DNA of 64,000 nt from Gp6-AA40 sp035496255 (GCA_035496255.1 DATJEU010000020.1:1-64000); one strand, 5' to 3'; numbered from the stretch's first letter, positions 1 to 9,003 are shown. Notes: generated by a model not told the origin, from the letters alone. Made by a program: numbers and translations.

Positions 1-74
1 GCGGAAACAGTGATCCGCCGGACGACGCCGGTCGTGCGATCGGCGACAACGATGGTGTAACGCCTGCCTGGCAT
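1..74 (-). CDS. N-terminal fragment of a minus-strand gene (partial)
   Basis: An open frame on the minus strand begins with ATG at 74 and runs off the left edge, giving a 24-residue start that contains YTIVVADRTTGVVRR. It reads like real coding sequence, and the start lies divergent from the transporter at 235. From memory this motif resembles the N-terminal segment of some M23-type metallopeptidases of acidobacteria, but the fragment is too short to name the protein. The AGGGG about 12 bases upstream is a weak ribosome binding site. Confidence 0.4.
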   Translation of the reverse strand, partial: MPGRRYTIVVADRTTGVVRRITVS

Positions 75-234
75 TTCGGATTCGTACCCCTGACGTTCAG
101 AGGGCGGTAGTGCTGGGGGTTGGCGTCTCCGGGGAGAAGGACGCCCGGGTAGGCTACCACGCGTCGCGAGTGATGCCAAACGCAACAGGGCTGGAAGCAA
201 ATATAGGGCGAAAACCCGTAGTGGGGACGGACTC

Positions 235-1104
235 ATGAAGCGCGGCGGAGCCGCGCTCGCCGTCGTCTCGGCCGCCGTGTTGTTCTCGACGGCGGGGGCG
301 GCCATCAAGATCGCTGCGTTCTCCACTGCCCAGGTTTCGGCGGTCCGGTCGGGCGTTGCCGCGTTGACACTGCTGCTGTGGCTGGGTCGCCGCTTGACGT
401 GGTCGTTCCGGCTCGTGGGGATCGGTGCGATTTACGCCGCCACGCTGACCCTGTTCGTGGTCGCGACCAGGCTGACGACGGCCGCCAACGCGATTTTTCT
501 GCAGTCGACGTTTCCGGTCTTCATGCTGCTGCTGGCGCCGTGGCTCCTGAAGGAGAGGATCACGCGCGGCGACGTCGTGTCGGTGGCGGTGATGGCTGCG
601 GGCATCGTCCTGTGTTTCCACGGCCGGGCTGCCGTGACGGCGACGACGCCGAATCCGCTGGCGGGCAATCTCGCGGGTCTCGCGGCGGGCGTCGCGTGGG
701 CGCTGACGATTGCGGCGCTGCGACATCTGGAACGCGAGACACACGCGGATGCCGTGTCGCGTGAGGGCCTCGGGTTATCGGCAGTGGTCGCCGGTAACGG
801 AATCGCCTGCGTCGTCGCACTGCCGTGGGCGCTTCCACTGCCGCACGCGACCGCTGCCGGCTGGGGGACGCTCGTCTACCTCGGTGTCTTCCAGGTGGCG
901 CTGGCCTACGTCTGTCTGACACGGGGGATTCGTCGCCTTCCGGCGATGGAGGCGTCGCTCCTGCTGCTGATCGAGCCGGTGCTGAATCCGATTTGGGCAT
1001 GGCTGGTTCGCGGCGAGAATCCGGGCGTCTGGGTCCTCGCCGGGGGCGCGGTAATCATCGGCGCCAGTGCGGTGAAGAGCGTCTGGAAGAGTACAGAAGG
1101 ATGA
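235..1104 (+). CDS. EamA/DMT-family inner-membrane transporter
   Basis: The 289-residue protein is almost wholly hydrophobic, with about ten membrane helices arranged as two halves, as in drug/metabolite transporters of the EamA (RhaT-like) family. The first half opens with a helix at residues 7-30. The second half has the usual long helices and ends in ANP/GAV-type turns near residues 255-280. The family exports or imports small metabolites; the substrate cannot be read from sequence. A GGGGA about eight bases before the ATG supports the start. The gene stands alone, divergent from the fragment at the left edge and convergent with the permease that follows. Confidence 0.85.
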   Translation: MKRGGAALAVVSAAVLFSTAGAAIKIAAFSTAQVSAVRSGVAALTLLLWLGRRLTWSFRLVGIGAIYAATLTLFVVATRLTTAANAIFLQSTFPVFMLLLAPWLLKERITRGDVVSVAVMAAGIVLCFHGRAAVTATTPNPLAGNLAGLAAGVAWALTIAALRHLERETHADAVSREGLGLSAVVAGNGIACVVALPWALPLPHATAAGWGTLVYLGVFQVALAYVCLTRGIRRLPAMEASLLLLIEPVLNPIWAWLVRGENPGVWVLAGGAVIIGASAVKSVWKSTEG

Positions 1105-1129
1105 ATGCAGAATTCATGTCCTCCACCCC

Positions 1130-3538
1130 TTACTCGCGTCGAAGCGCGTCCATCGGATGCACGTGGGCCGCGCGGCGGGCAGGGATCCAGCTCGCCGCCA
1201 GGACCACGACCAGCAGTAGCCCTGCTGCGCTCCCCAGCGTGATCGGGTCGGAGGACTCGATGCCGAAGAGCACCGATCGCATGAAGCGCGCAGCAAGCAT
1301 GGACGCCCCGACACCCGCCGCGATGGCGATCACCGACAGCGACGACGCCTCGCGAAGCACCATCGCCAGGATCTGCCGGGGAATCGCGCCGACGGCCATG
1401 CGGATGCCGATGTCCCTGGTGCGCTGCGCGACCGACAGCGCCATCACGCCGTAGATCCCGATCGACGCCAGCACCAGCGCGAGGACGCCGAAGATCGAGC
1501 TGAGCGACACGAGCAGCCGTTCGTCGGCGAGGTCCTCATCGATCTGCGCCTGCTGCGTGCGCACGGCGACCAGCGGCAGCGCGGGATCGGCGGCGCGCAG
1601 CACTCTTCGCAGGGCCGGCACAATCGCTTCAGGCGCCACCTGCGTGCGGATCATGTACGTCAGGCGCCGCACCTGTGTCTGCTGTGCGTAGGGAATGAAC
1701 AACTGCGGCGACGCGGTTTCGTGCAGGTTGTCGTACAACGTGTCGCCGGACACCCCGACAATCTCGAGCGGCTCGGTGGAGAGGATGTCGCCGTAGCCGG
1801 AGTAGACGCCTACCGACACGAGCTTGCCGATCGGATTCTCGTGCGGAAAGCGCATCGCCGCCAGACGCCGGTTGATGACGGCGACTTTGGGCGAGGCGCC
1901 GGTGTCGTGCTCGTTGAACGCCCGTCCCGCCAGGATCGGGATGCCGAGCGTGTTGAAGAAGTCGACCCCGACGGCGTTGTAGGGCGTGGTCTGGTCTGTG
2001 CTCGCGTCCAGCGCCTCACCCTGCGGCAGCAACGTCGTCTCGAGTTGTTCGCCGGAGAGATACGGCGCCTCGGCGCCGGCGACAGAGGCGACGCCGGGAA
2101 TCGCGGCGATCGCCTGTTCCATGCGCTGATGGAAGGCGACGTTTGCGCCGGCGGGGTAGCGATTCTGTGGCAGGACGACCTGCGCCAGCAGGAGATGATC
2201 GGTGCGGAATCCCGGATTGACGGCCGTGAGGCCGGCCAGCGATCGAATGAAGAGCCCGGCGGAGATGACCAGCAGCGTGGCCAGCGCGATCTGGAAGCCG
2301 ACGACCGATCGTCCAACGGTGTGGCTTCGTTTGACGCGGTCGGCGATCTCCGTGCGCACGGCGGCGAAGGCCGGCGCGCACCCGAAGAGAAGACCGGTGA
2401 CGATCGTGATCGCCGCGGTAAACCCGAACACCTGCCAGTTGACCTGCGGCGTGTACTGCGCCACGGCGCTTCGTCCCGCGTAGGCGAGCGCGAGTCCCGA
2501 GAGGCCGCCGATAGTCGCGAGCAGGAGGCTTTCGACGAGCATCTGGCGGAAGATGCGCCGGCGTCCGGCTCCGAGCGCGAGTCGCACGCTCATCTCCCGC
2601 TGTCGCCGCACGCCGCGCGCCAGCATCAGCGTGGCGATGTTCGCGCACGCCAGCAGCAGGACGAGTGCAAGGAACAGCATCAACACCGCGATCGGGGTGG
2701 CGAACGCCTGCTGCTGCGTGAACAGGCCGCGGCTGCCGTCGCGCAGGACGAGTGTGGGCACGGTATCGCCCTCGCGCATCGGCACCATCGCGCGAAAGGT
2801 CGCGGCGAACTGCGCGTTGAGCATCGCCTGCGCCGTGCGATCGCTCCCCCCCGGTTTCGCGCGACCGATGACGATGAGGCCGCCGGCCGCCGGATCGGCG
2901 ACCCAGTTCCGGCCGTTGGAAGCGGGCGTGTCGAGCGCCGCTTTGGCCAGCGTGACAATGACCGCCGGTGCCTCCGAGGGCAGTGTGCTGCCGGCGCCGG
3001 TGAAGCCGTTGGGATTGACGCCGACGATCGTGACGGGGACATCGTTGATCCTGATCGCCTGCCCGATCGCGGCTGGCGACCGCGCGAATTCGCGTTCCCA
3101 GAAGGCGTCACTGATCGTCGCCACCGCGGGGCTGGCTGGCGTGTCGTCGGACGGACGAATCCCGCGGCCGATCTGCGGCGTGACCCCGAGCACCTCGTAG
3201 TAGTTGCCCGACACTTCGTGCAGCAGCACGCGCTCCGCGTTGTCGCCGACCGTGGCGTTCGCCGCCGTCGCGTGGAACGCGAGGAGATCACCGAGCGCCG
3301 TATTCTGCGCGCGCAACTGTTCGTAGACGGGATACGAGATGCCCGTCGTCGCCAGCAGCCGCAGCGATGAGGCGTGCGGGACGTCGAGCCGATCGAAGAG
3401 CAGTTGTTTGCCGACGGAAAAGATCGTGGTGTTCGCCCCGATCGCCAGTGCCAGCGACGCGGTCGCCATGATCGTGAAGCCGCGGCTCCCGCGGAGCACG
3501 CGCGCCGCGAACACCAGATCGGACCAGAGTCCCAGCAT
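1130..3538 (-). CDS. Large FtsX/MacB-type ABC permease (ADOP family)
   Basis: The 802-residue membrane protein has an N-terminal helix after GSRGFTIMATASLALAIGAN, typical of acidobacterial duplicated orphan permeases. It then has a periplasmic MacB-like domain, a three-helix FtsX block around residues 280-420, a second MacB-like periplasmic domain and a C-terminal FtsX block starting near RTRDIGIRMAVGA. The two-fold MacB_PCD plus FtsX layout matches that family, whose members usually lack an adjacent ATPase, as here. I chose the ATG at 3538 because the protein then begins MLGLWSDLVFAARVL as family members do. An in-frame GTG at 3622 would add 28 unlike residues. Neither start has a convincing ribosome binding site. 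Substrate unknown. Confidence 0.87.
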   Translation of the reverse strand: MLGLWSDLVFAARVLRGSRGFTIMATASLALAIGANTTIFSVGKQLLFDRLDVPHASSLRLLATTGISYPVYEQLRAQNTALGDLLAFHATAANATVGDNAERVLLHEVSGNYYEVLGVTPQIGRGIRPSDDTPASPAVATISDAFWEREFARSPAAIGQAIRINDVPVTIVGVNPNGFTGAGSTLPSEAPAVIVTLAKAALDTPASNGRNWVADPAAGGLIVIGRAKPGGSDRTAQAMLNAQFAATFRAMVPMREGDTVPTLVLRDGSRGLFTQQQAFATPIAVLMLFLALVLLLACANIATLMLARGVRRQREMSVRLALGAGRRRIFRQMLVESLLLATIGGLSGLALAYAGRSAVAQYTPQVNWQVFGFTAAITIVTGLLFGCAPAFAAVRTEIADRVKRSHTVGRSVVGFQIALATLLVISAGLFIRSLAGLTAVNPGFRTDHLLLAQVVLPQNRYPAGANVAFHQRMEQAIAAIPGVASVAGAEAPYLSGEQLETTLLPQGEALDASTDQTTPYNAVGVDFFNTLGIPILAGRAFNEHDTGASPKVAVINRRLAAMRFPHENPIGKLVSVGVYSGYGDILSTEPLEIVGVSGDTLYDNLHETASPQLFIPYAQQTQVRRLTYMIRTQVAPEAIVPALRRVLRAADPALPLVAVRTQQAQIDEDLADERLLVSLSSIFGVLALVLASIGIYGVMALSVAQRTRDIGIRMAVGAIPRQILAMVLREASSLSVIAIAAGVGASMLAARFMRSVLFGIESSDPITLGSAAGLLLVVVLAASWIPARRAAHVHPMDALRRE

Positions 3539-3693
3539 GGAAGGAGACTTTAACGCGAAGTGCAGGGTGCAGAATTCAGAATGCAGACAGAGCGATGGCC
3601 GCGGGGATAAGAGAAGGTTCACGCCATGGCACGATGAGACGAGCGATCGACCATCTCCGGAGGCCAGCAGCCACCCGTTGCGACCGCGACGGC

Positions 3694-4038
3694 TCAGAGC
3701 CCGATGAGCACTCGAACCTTCTCTCGAACGTCGGCGACCACCTCGATCGGAGCCGTGCCGGCGAACTTCACTTGTCGCACATTCCAGTCCAGATTCCTGA
3801 CGTGGTCCGCGAGAACGACGCCTGTCACCGCGGCATCGTGCGGAAGGGACACTTCAAACGGGTAGCCCTTGGTGTGACTGGTAATCGGACAGGCGATTGC
3901 GAGTCGGGTTTTTGCGTTGTACACGCGCGGCGACAATATCAGTGCGGGTCGGCGACCACGCTGCTCGTGACCGGCGTGCGGATCGAACGTCAGCCAGACC
4001 AGATCACCGACGTCAGGGACATACCTGCGGGCTACCAC
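3694..4038 (-). CDS. mazF: MazF/PemK-type endoribonuclease toxin
   Basis: The 114-residue protein opens with a short strand, then GDLVWLTFDPHAGHEQRGRR and PALILSP, the signature of the MazF/PemK fold. Conserved features are the basic residue after the GHEQ turn and the CPITS segment at about residues 49-53. MazF toxins cut single-stranded mRNA at short sequences and are neutralised by the partner antitoxin. The start is a GTG that overlaps the last seven bases of the antitoxin gene, a common arrangement that couples translation. Length is normal for the family and no active-site damage is apparent, so the toxin looks intact. Confidence 0.9.
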   Translation of the reverse strand: MVARRYVPDVGDLVWLTFDPHAGHEQRGRRPALILSPRVYNAKTRLAIACPITSHTKGYPFEVSLPHDAAVTGVVLADHVRNLDWNVRQVKFAGTAPIEVVADVREKVRVLIGL

Positions 4039-4277
4039 ATTTCGCCCCCGAGCGGTCCGCCCCAGTCGGTGTCGTCATGGCGGTTCTGCCGGGTGATCCG
4101 GCGCACGAGGTCCTCCAGCGAATAGCGCGGGCGGCTTGGCCGGATCACGATAGTGCCGTTGTCGACGGACACCTGCACTGTGTCGCCCTCGTCGATGTGC
4201 ACCTCGCGGGTGACCGATCTCGGCAGGCGCACGCCGAGACTGTTGCCCCACTTCGACAGTTGTGTGCTCGTCGCCAT
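4032..4277 (-). CDS. mazE: MazE-type antitoxin, AbrB-like DNA-binding fold
   Basis: The 81-residue protein starts MATSTQLSKWGNSLGVRLPR, a classic AbrB/MazE swapped-hairpin domain (residues 1-45). The acidic, flexible C-terminus ending DDTDWGGPLGG would wrap the toxin. The N-terminal domain is expected to bind the operon's own promoter. The ATG at 4277 is preferred over one seven codons upstream because the shorter form begins exactly where family members do, and because a 9-bp inverted repeat spans the longer N-terminus. It is the first gene of a two-gene unit with mazF. Confidence 0.88.
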   Translation of the reverse strand: MATSTQLSKWGNSLGVRLPRSVTREVHIDEGDTVQVSVDNGTIVIRPSRPRYSLEDLVRRITRQNRHDDTDWGGPLGGEMW

Positions 4278-4301
4278 GTATCTACATTGAATATACATGG
4301 C
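4273..4301. promoter_or_regulatory. Inverted repeat at the mazE start, probable autoregulatory operator
   Basis: GCCATGTAT at 4273-4281 and ATACATGGC at 4293-4301 form perfect 9-bp arms around an 11-base AT-rich centre. The repeat covers the mazE start and the bases just upstream, a usual place for MazE or MazEF repression. The centre ATTGAATAT is the only AT-rich stretch nearby and could hold the minus 10 region. Binding is inferred from position and symmetry. Confidence 0.55.
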
Positions 4302-4337
4302 TCGCGACGCCTCGTCTATGCCGCGTGTCGAGGATGT

Positions 4338-5885
4338 TCATACGTCACACTCGCGTCCGGTCACCGATCCTGACTCCGACAGTCGATACTGCAGCGCCTC
4401 GGCGACGTGCTCGGCCTGCACGATGTGGCAGCCGGCGAGATCGGCGCAGGTGCGTGCCACCTTCAGCACGCGGTCGTAGCCGCGGGCGCTGAGGCCGAAC
4501 CTCGCCACGGCCTGGCGGAGCAGCGAGCGGCCATCGGCATCCGGCCGGCACGTCGCCGCGAGCACCGGACCGCGCAGGTCGGCGTTGGTCCGTGGAGCGG
4601 CAGCGCCGCTGCGGGCCAGTTGCCGCTCGCGGGCGGCGAGCACGCGCTCGCGCACGACCGCCGATGATTCGCCAGGCGCGCCGTCGGCGATCGCGCTGAC
4701 GGGAACCGCCGGCACGTCCACGATCAGATCGATGCGGTCGCGGAGCGGACCGGACAGGCGACCGCGATAGCGCGCGACCTGAGGTGGTGTGCAGCGACAC
4801 ACCCGGTGGTCGTCGCCGGCGTACCCGCACGGACACGGGTTCATCGCGGCGACGAGCACGAAATGCGCCGGGAAGATCGCGGTTCGCGCGGCGCGCGCGA
4901 TCGTGACGCGTCCCTCCTCGATCGGCTGGCGCAGGACCTCGAGCACGCGGCGATCGAATTCCGGCATTTCATCCAGGAAGAGCACGCCGTTGTGCGCCAG
5001 TGAGATTTCGCCGGGGCGCGGAATCGATCCGCCGCCCACCAGCGCGACGTTCGAGATGGTGTGATGCGGAGCGCGGAACGGTCGCGACGCGAGCAGGCCG
5101 CCACCAGCCGGCAAGGTGCCCGCGACCGAATGAATCGCCGTGCACTCCAGGGCCTCCTCGAATGTGAGCGGCGGCAGGATCGTTCCCAGCCGCCTCGCCA
5201 GCATCGTCTTGCCCGCACCGGGAGGACCGGTCAGCAGCAGGTTGTGGCCCCCGGCCGCGGCTACTTCGAGGGCGCGTCGCGGCAGCAGTTGCCCGCGGAC
5301 GTCGGCGAGGTCGATGTCGAAAGCGGATGGAGGAGCCGCCTGGCGCGAACGGTTCGTGGCGAGCGGCGCCGCCTCCGGCAGGTTCAGCGCCGTGACCGCG
5401 TCGGGCAGCGATCGCACGGTGCAGATCTCGAGGCCCTCGACGACGCAGGCTTCGGCCTCGTTCTGCGGGGGCAGCAACAGCCGCTTGAGGCCGAGACGGC
5501 GCGCCGCGATCGCGATCGGCAGCACGCCGCGGATGCCGTTGATGGCACCGTCGAGCGACAGCTCGCCGAGGACCAGCGTGTCGTCGATGTTCGGGCGGGT
5601 CAGCGGTCCCGAGGTCGCGAGCAGGCCGAGCGCGATCGGCAGGTCGAAGGACGAACCCGCCTTGCGCACATCGGCTGGAGCGAGATTGACCGTGATGCGA
5701 TGTTGCGGGAACTCGAAGCCCGAATTGCGAATAGCGGCACGGACGCGATCGCGACTCTCGCGCACGGTCGTATCCGGCAGCCCCACCATGCTGAAGTGAG
5801 GCAGGCCGAAGGAGACGTCTACCTCGATGTGCACCGGATACGCGTCCACACCGAAGACGGCCGCGCTGCGAAGGCTTGCAAGCAT
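4338..5885 (-). CDS. yifB: YifB/ComM-family Mg-chelatase-like AAA+ ATPase
   Basis: The 515-residue protein has an N-terminal ChlI-like domain (residues 1-120, starting MLASLRSAAVFGVDAYPVHI) and an AAA+ core with Walker A GPPGAGKTMLARRL near residue 220 and Walker B LFLDEMPEF near 300. The Mg-chelatase-type C-terminal domain carries clustered cysteines (CPCGYAGDDHRVCRC, near 350). In other bacteria ComM is a hexameric helicase promoting branch migration during integration of transforming DNA. Length and domain order are complete. The region upstream of the ATG contains an element that recurs upstream of the ORF at 11755, suggesting regulated expression. Confidence 0.93.
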   Translation of the reverse strand: MLASLRSAAVFGVDAYPVHIEVDVSFGLPHFSMVGLPDTTVRESRDRVRAAIRNSGFEFPQHRITVNLAPADVRKAGSSFDLPIALGLLATSGPLTRPNIDDTLVLGELSLDGAINGIRGVLPIAIAARRLGLKRLLLPPQNEAEACVVEGLEICTVRSLPDAVTALNLPEAAPLATNRSRQAAPPSAFDIDLADVRGQLLPRRALEVAAAGGHNLLLTGPPGAGKTMLARRLGTILPPLTFEEALECTAIHSVAGTLPAGGGLLASRPFRAPHHTISNVALVGGGSIPRPGEISLAHNGVLFLDEMPEFDRRVLEVLRQPIEEGRVTIARAARTAIFPAHFVLVAAMNPCPCGYAGDDHRVCRCTPPQVARYRGRLSGPLRDRIDLIVDVPAVPVSAIADGAPGESSAVVRERVLAARERQLARSGAAAPRTNADLRGPVLAATCRPDADGRSLLRQAVARFGLSARGYDRVLKVARTCADLAGCHIVQAEHVAEALQYRLSESGSVTGRECDV

Positions 5886-5890
5886 GCGCC

Positions 5891-5956
5891 AGCGTCAGTG
5901 CAAGAGGCGGGACCGCTGATCGACCGATTGCGATCCGTGAAAACAGGCGCGTTCTC
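5891..5956 (-). promoter_or_regulatory. Leader element A upstream of yifB
   Basis: On the minus strand this region carries an 18-bp dyad, GAAAAC-N6-GTTCTC read on the plus strand at 5939-5956. It also carries a 17-base box, AGTGCAAGAGGCGGGAC on the plus strand, at 5897-5913, ending 12 bases before the yifB ATG. Both recur with nearly the same spacing at 11768-11827. The conserved order operator, box, ATG points to a transcriptional regulatory region; no factor can be named from sequence. Confidence 0.5.
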
Positions 5957-6056
5957 GCGGCGTGGTGGTTGTGAGCGCGGAGAAAGTGCGATGGGCAGCA
6001 CTGCCCGGGTACGAGAATTTTGCCGGCTGGCGGGCGCGACAGCGTTTTCGATCCGA

Positions 6057-6527
6057 TCAGGGCTGCTTCGTAAGGTCGAGATCTCCTGAGTTGATCGGCG
6101 AGCAACTGTCGTTGAGCACGACATAGTGGCCCTGCATGCGCGATCCGGCCGGGGTCAGGGTCATGAAGCCGAGCGCCGAGCGGGCGCCGCAGGTCATGGT
6201 CTCGGAGAGATCGCCAGCCAGCGCAGGTCCAAGGAGCGCCCCGGAGACGGTGGCGCCGGCAAATGTCATCGTGAACGACCCCGAGATCGTCTGCTGTGCC
6301 GACAGATACTGCAGCACCACTCGCATGCTGCCGGCACCAGCCACTTCATCGGTGACCGACCCCGACCAGGTGCCCTCGGCGGGATGGCGCGGCGCTGGCT
6401 CACCCGGGTGTGAGCCACACGCGCACGCAATCACGCTGAGCGCGCACACCAGCAGCGCGTTGCGCGTTCGGAGAACGATTGCCCGGACCACGGTCAGCTG
6501 CGACAGTCGAATGGAGCCAGGCATCAC
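6057..6527 (-). CDS. Hypothetical secreted lipoprotein
   Basis: The 156-residue protein has a basic N-terminus, a hydrophobic helix at residues 20-34 and a lipobox-like SVIACAC, so it is probably a lipidated envelope protein. The mature part contains GTWSGSVTDEVAGAGSMRV and later strands with regularly spaced hydrophobic residues, suggesting a beta-barrel or lipocalin-like fold. No catalytic motif is visible. It is the last gene of a minus-strand run, three bases after the gene ending at 6531. Function unknown. Confidence 0.72.
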   Translation of the reverse strand: MMPGSIRLSQLTVVRAIVLRTRNALLVCALSVIACACGSHPGEPAPRHPAEGTWSGSVTDEVAGAGSMRVVLQYLSAQQTISGSFTMTFAGATVSGALLGPALAGDLSETMTCGARSALGFMTLTPAGSRMQGHYVVLNDSCSPINSGDLDLTKQP

Positions 6528-6530
6528 ATC

Positions 6531-7100
6531 TCACGAGAAGGAAATGAGGTCCCACAGGATCGTGGCGCAGGTGCTCACGCGTCCTGCAGCGTCGGTGAAG
6601 GTGATCTCACCCGTGACGACGCCGGTCGCGATCCCCGAGCCGCGGCCGGATTCGCCGCTCAATTCGGCCGGACCACCGCCGGTGCCTCTGATAACGATGC
6701 TGACGCCGGAGGCAACGTCGCGGTCGTTGTATTGCATGTCCACGGCAGTGCCGCCGATGGAGCCCGTGAGCGACAGGACGGCGATGTTCGAACGAGCCTC
6801 AGAAAATGCGACGAGCAGATCGCCGACTGTCGCCTGCGCCGATCGAGCCACCCAGCCGCTGCGCTCCGTTGTGAGCGTAACGGTGGTGGTGACAGCCGCG
6901 CCACCGGCAATCAGCGGGTTCTCGCAGACCGGGATCGCCGGATCCAGTGAGATACCGGGACCTCTCAGGTGGAGCCAGTACGAACCCGGACGCAGTGTCT
7001 CCGGCCCCGTGGACGGACTGGATACCTGCGACAGCGCTTCACCGCCACATGCCGAACACAGGCTCGCGGTCATCATCAGCAGGAAGATTCGCGTCGCCAC
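6531..7100 (-). CDS. Hypothetical lipoprotein
   Basis: The 189-residue product begins MATRIFLLMMTASLCSACGG, a short signal peptide with a lipobox ending at cysteine 18. The rest is rich in beta-strand-forming residues. It has three cysteines, one pair of which (VCENP and STCATI) could form a disulfide. That is of interest because a DsbA-like protein is encoded two genes upstream. No family was recognised. It follows the beta-propeller gene by three bases and precedes another lipoprotein by three bases, so the three are almost certainly cotranscribed. Confidence 0.72.
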   Translation of the reverse strand: MATRIFLLMMTASLCSACGGEALSQVSSPSTGPETLRPGSYWLHLRGPGISLDPAIPVCENPLIAGGAAVTTTVTLTTERSGWVARSAQATVGDLLVAFSEARSNIAVLSLTGSIGGTAVDMQYNDRDVASGVSIVIRGTGGGPAELSGESGRGSGIATGVVTGEITFTDAAGRVSTCATILWDLISFS

Positions 7101-7103
7101 GAT

Positions 7104-8216
7104 CTATCTCGAGAACGCCGTGAGCGAGTCGGCGCCGGCGGCAAACACCGTTGCGGCGTCCGCGCCAGGCACCCAGAAAAATGCGCCTTGCTCGCGCGTC
7201 GTGCGCCAGCGCTCGCGACCATCGGCAACGGCGATCGCGGTTAATCGGCCGCCAAGGTACGGGACGTAAACGTCGTCGCGATCCGCAGCGATGGCGAAGC
7301 CGACCGATCCCATGTCGTCGCCGTTGACGCGCCAGCGACGTTGCCGGTCGGTGATGCCGTAGGCCGCGACGTCTCCGGTGAGCGACCCGAGCATCAATTG
7401 TCCGCCGGTAAGCGTCATTGCGCGGAAGTCGGGCTGTGATCCGTGCCCGCGTACGACGACCGACCTGATTCGGCCGGTCTCGCGATCGATCCCATACACG
7501 GAACCATCGGCGGTCGCGGCAAAGACCATATCGTGGGCCATCGCAGGCCCACCGGCCCAGCCGCTGTTCGCTTTGAGCACCGCCGACTCCGGGAACGACA
7601 TCTGCCACCGGACAGCGCCCGTCCGCGCGTCTGCGGCGATCACGCCACCGGTGGTCCGGCCGGCGAAGATGGAGAACCCGGCGACGACGAGATCGTCGTC
7701 CGCGACCGGAGCGAACACCGTGGCTCGGGCTCCTGATGCCACCGGCAGACTCCACAACCGCGTACCCGACGCTGCGTCGATGGCGTACAGCCGCCCACTC
7801 GGTGAACCGGTGAACAGGCGCCCTGCACGAGCGTCGCCGAGATAGATGCCGGCGCCGTACCCGTCCGGCGGTTGAAATCGCCATTGCTCGCGACCGCTCT
7901 CGCGATCGAGCGCGACGATGTCGTAGTTGCCGGCGATGGCGACCTCGCCCGCCATGACAATGCGTGAACCGAGAGGCGTTTGGTCCGCGGGCCCAATCCG
8001 GCGGCGCCACAACTGCCGGCCGGTGCGCGCGTCAAGCGACAGGACCTCGCCGTCGCGCGTCATGAAATAGACATGGCCGGCATCGACGGCGGGCGTTCCC
8101 CATGCCGGGGCGCTGTACTGCCATCGCACGTGCGGGCGTGGCGTGGCGAACTCCGCGGGCGTTCTCGCAGCGAGCATGAAGGCGAGCCCCGCAACGATCA
8201 GCGGCCTCACCATCAT
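7104..8216 (-). CDS. PQQ-type beta-propeller repeat protein, exported
   Basis: The 370-residue protein has an N-terminal hydrophobic segment (MMVRPLIVAGLAFMLAARTP). It then has repeated blades of the form VYFMTRDGEVLSLDARTGRQLWRR, IVALDRESGREQWRF, LYAIDAASGTRLWSL, VIAADARTGAVRWQM and VYGIDRETGRI. These are the tryptophan-docking repeats of PQQ-like propellers, about seven blades, as in BamB or quinoprotein dehydrogenases. No dehydrogenase active-site aspartate or PQQ disulfide ring is apparent, so a structural or binding role is more likely than a PQQ enzyme. Its ATG overlaps the stop of the upstream thiol oxidoreductase gene by four bases. Confidence 0.85.
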   Translation of the reverse strand: MMVRPLIVAGLAFMLAARTPAEFATPRPHVRWQYSAPAWGTPAVDAGHVYFMTRDGEVLSLDARTGRQLWRRRIGPADQTPLGSRIVMAGEVAIAGNYDIVALDRESGREQWRFQPPDGYGAGIYLGDARAGRLFTGSPSGRLYAIDAASGTRLWSLPVASGARATVFAPVADDDLVVAGFSIFAGRTTGGVIAADARTGAVRWQMSFPESAVLKANSGWAGGPAMAHDMVFAATADGSVYGIDRETGRIRSVVVRGHGSQPDFRAMTLTGGQLMLGSLTGDVAAYGITDRQRRWRVNGDDMGSVGFAIAADRDDVYVPYLGGRLTAIAVADGRERWRTTREQGAFFWVPGADAATVFAAGADSLTAFSR

Positions 8217-8965
8217 CGACCAGCCAGCAGTTCATCGAGAATCGACGCGAAGGCGCCCGCGTCTCTCGTGCCGCTGACAACGCGTTCGACCTTCACGAGA
8301 TCCCGACCCTGGCTCCGGCCAATCAGGAACGTCGGCGTTCCGCTGTAGCCCTCGGAGCGGGCCCGCGCGGCCTCCTGGCGAACCTTGGCGCCGCCAGGTC
8401 CCTGCACGCACGCCCGAAACAGATCGACGTCCACGCCGGCGGCCGTCGCCACGGCAAGCAGGCTGACATCGTCCAGGTGCTGCTGATCGTTGAACAGGCG
8501 ATCGTGAACCGCCCAGAACCGGCCCTGGCGATCGGCGCATTCAGCGGCGGCGGCCGCCATCATCGCGCGGGGATGAATCTCCTGCAGCGGCAGATGTTTG
8601 AACGCGAACCTGACACGACCAGTTGCGATGTACTGCTGCGTAAGGACGGGGAGCGTCCGCCTGGCGAAATCGCCGCAGTACGGGCATTCGAAATCGGCGT
8701 ATTCGATCACGACCAGGGCCGCGTCGACGTTTCCTTTCGTTGGCGCACCGGCAATCGAGACCGGGGCAACCGGCACCATCGCGGCGGGTAACGCTTGCGC
8801 CGGTTGGGCCGGTTGTGTTCGCGAGACGAGGACACGAAGAAGTTCCTTGATCTCGCGGAGTTCGGTGATTGCGGCGTCGCTGGCCGCGGGCCCCTGCCCC
8901 GGCAGCACGGCAGAACCGGTCACGAAGAGCACCGCGGTGCTGATGACGATCGCTCGAGTGGTCAC
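8213..8965 (-). CDS. DsbA-family thiol oxidoreductase, exported
   Basis: The 250-residue protein has a signal peptide followed by a linker and a thioredoxin-like DsbA domain. VVIEYADFECPYC holds the CPYC redox site, and FAFKHLPLQEIHPRAMMAA and the GTPTFLIG cis-proline loop follow in the expected order. It is the DSBA/2-hydroxychromene-isomerase-like group often called thioredoxin domain protein, and likely forms or reshuffles disulfides in envelope proteins. The GTG at 8965 is preferred: GGGAGG lies six bases upstream and the protein then starts with a clean signal peptide. The cysteine-rich WSC esterase just upstream is an obvious candidate client. Confidence 0.9.
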   Translation of the reverse strand: MTTRAIVISTAVLFVTGSAVLPGQGPAASDAAITELREIKELLRVLVSRTQPAQPAQALPAAMVPVAPVSIAGAPTKGNVDAALVVIEYADFECPYCGDFARRTLPVLTQQYIATGRVRFAFKHLPLQEIHPRAMMAAAAAECADRQGRFWAVHDRLFNDQQHLDDVSLLAVATAAGVDVDLFRACVQGPGGAKVRQEAARARSEGYSGTPTFLIGRSQGRDLVKVERVVSGTRDAGAFASILDELLAGR

Positions 8966-9003
8966 GTGAGGCCTCCCTCGGGAAAAGCGTGCAGGCAAGA
9001 CGA

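Noticed and set aside
1721..3370. 549-residue open frame on the plus strand
   Set aside because: It is antisense to the FtsX-type permease and has the Arg/Asp/Gly composition of a shadow frame.
5897..5915. CTCTTGCAC box upstream of yifB considered as a sigma-54 minus 12 element
   Set aside because: The nearest GG is 11 bases from the GC in copy A and 14 in copy B instead of the required 10, so the geometry fails although rpoN is in the window.
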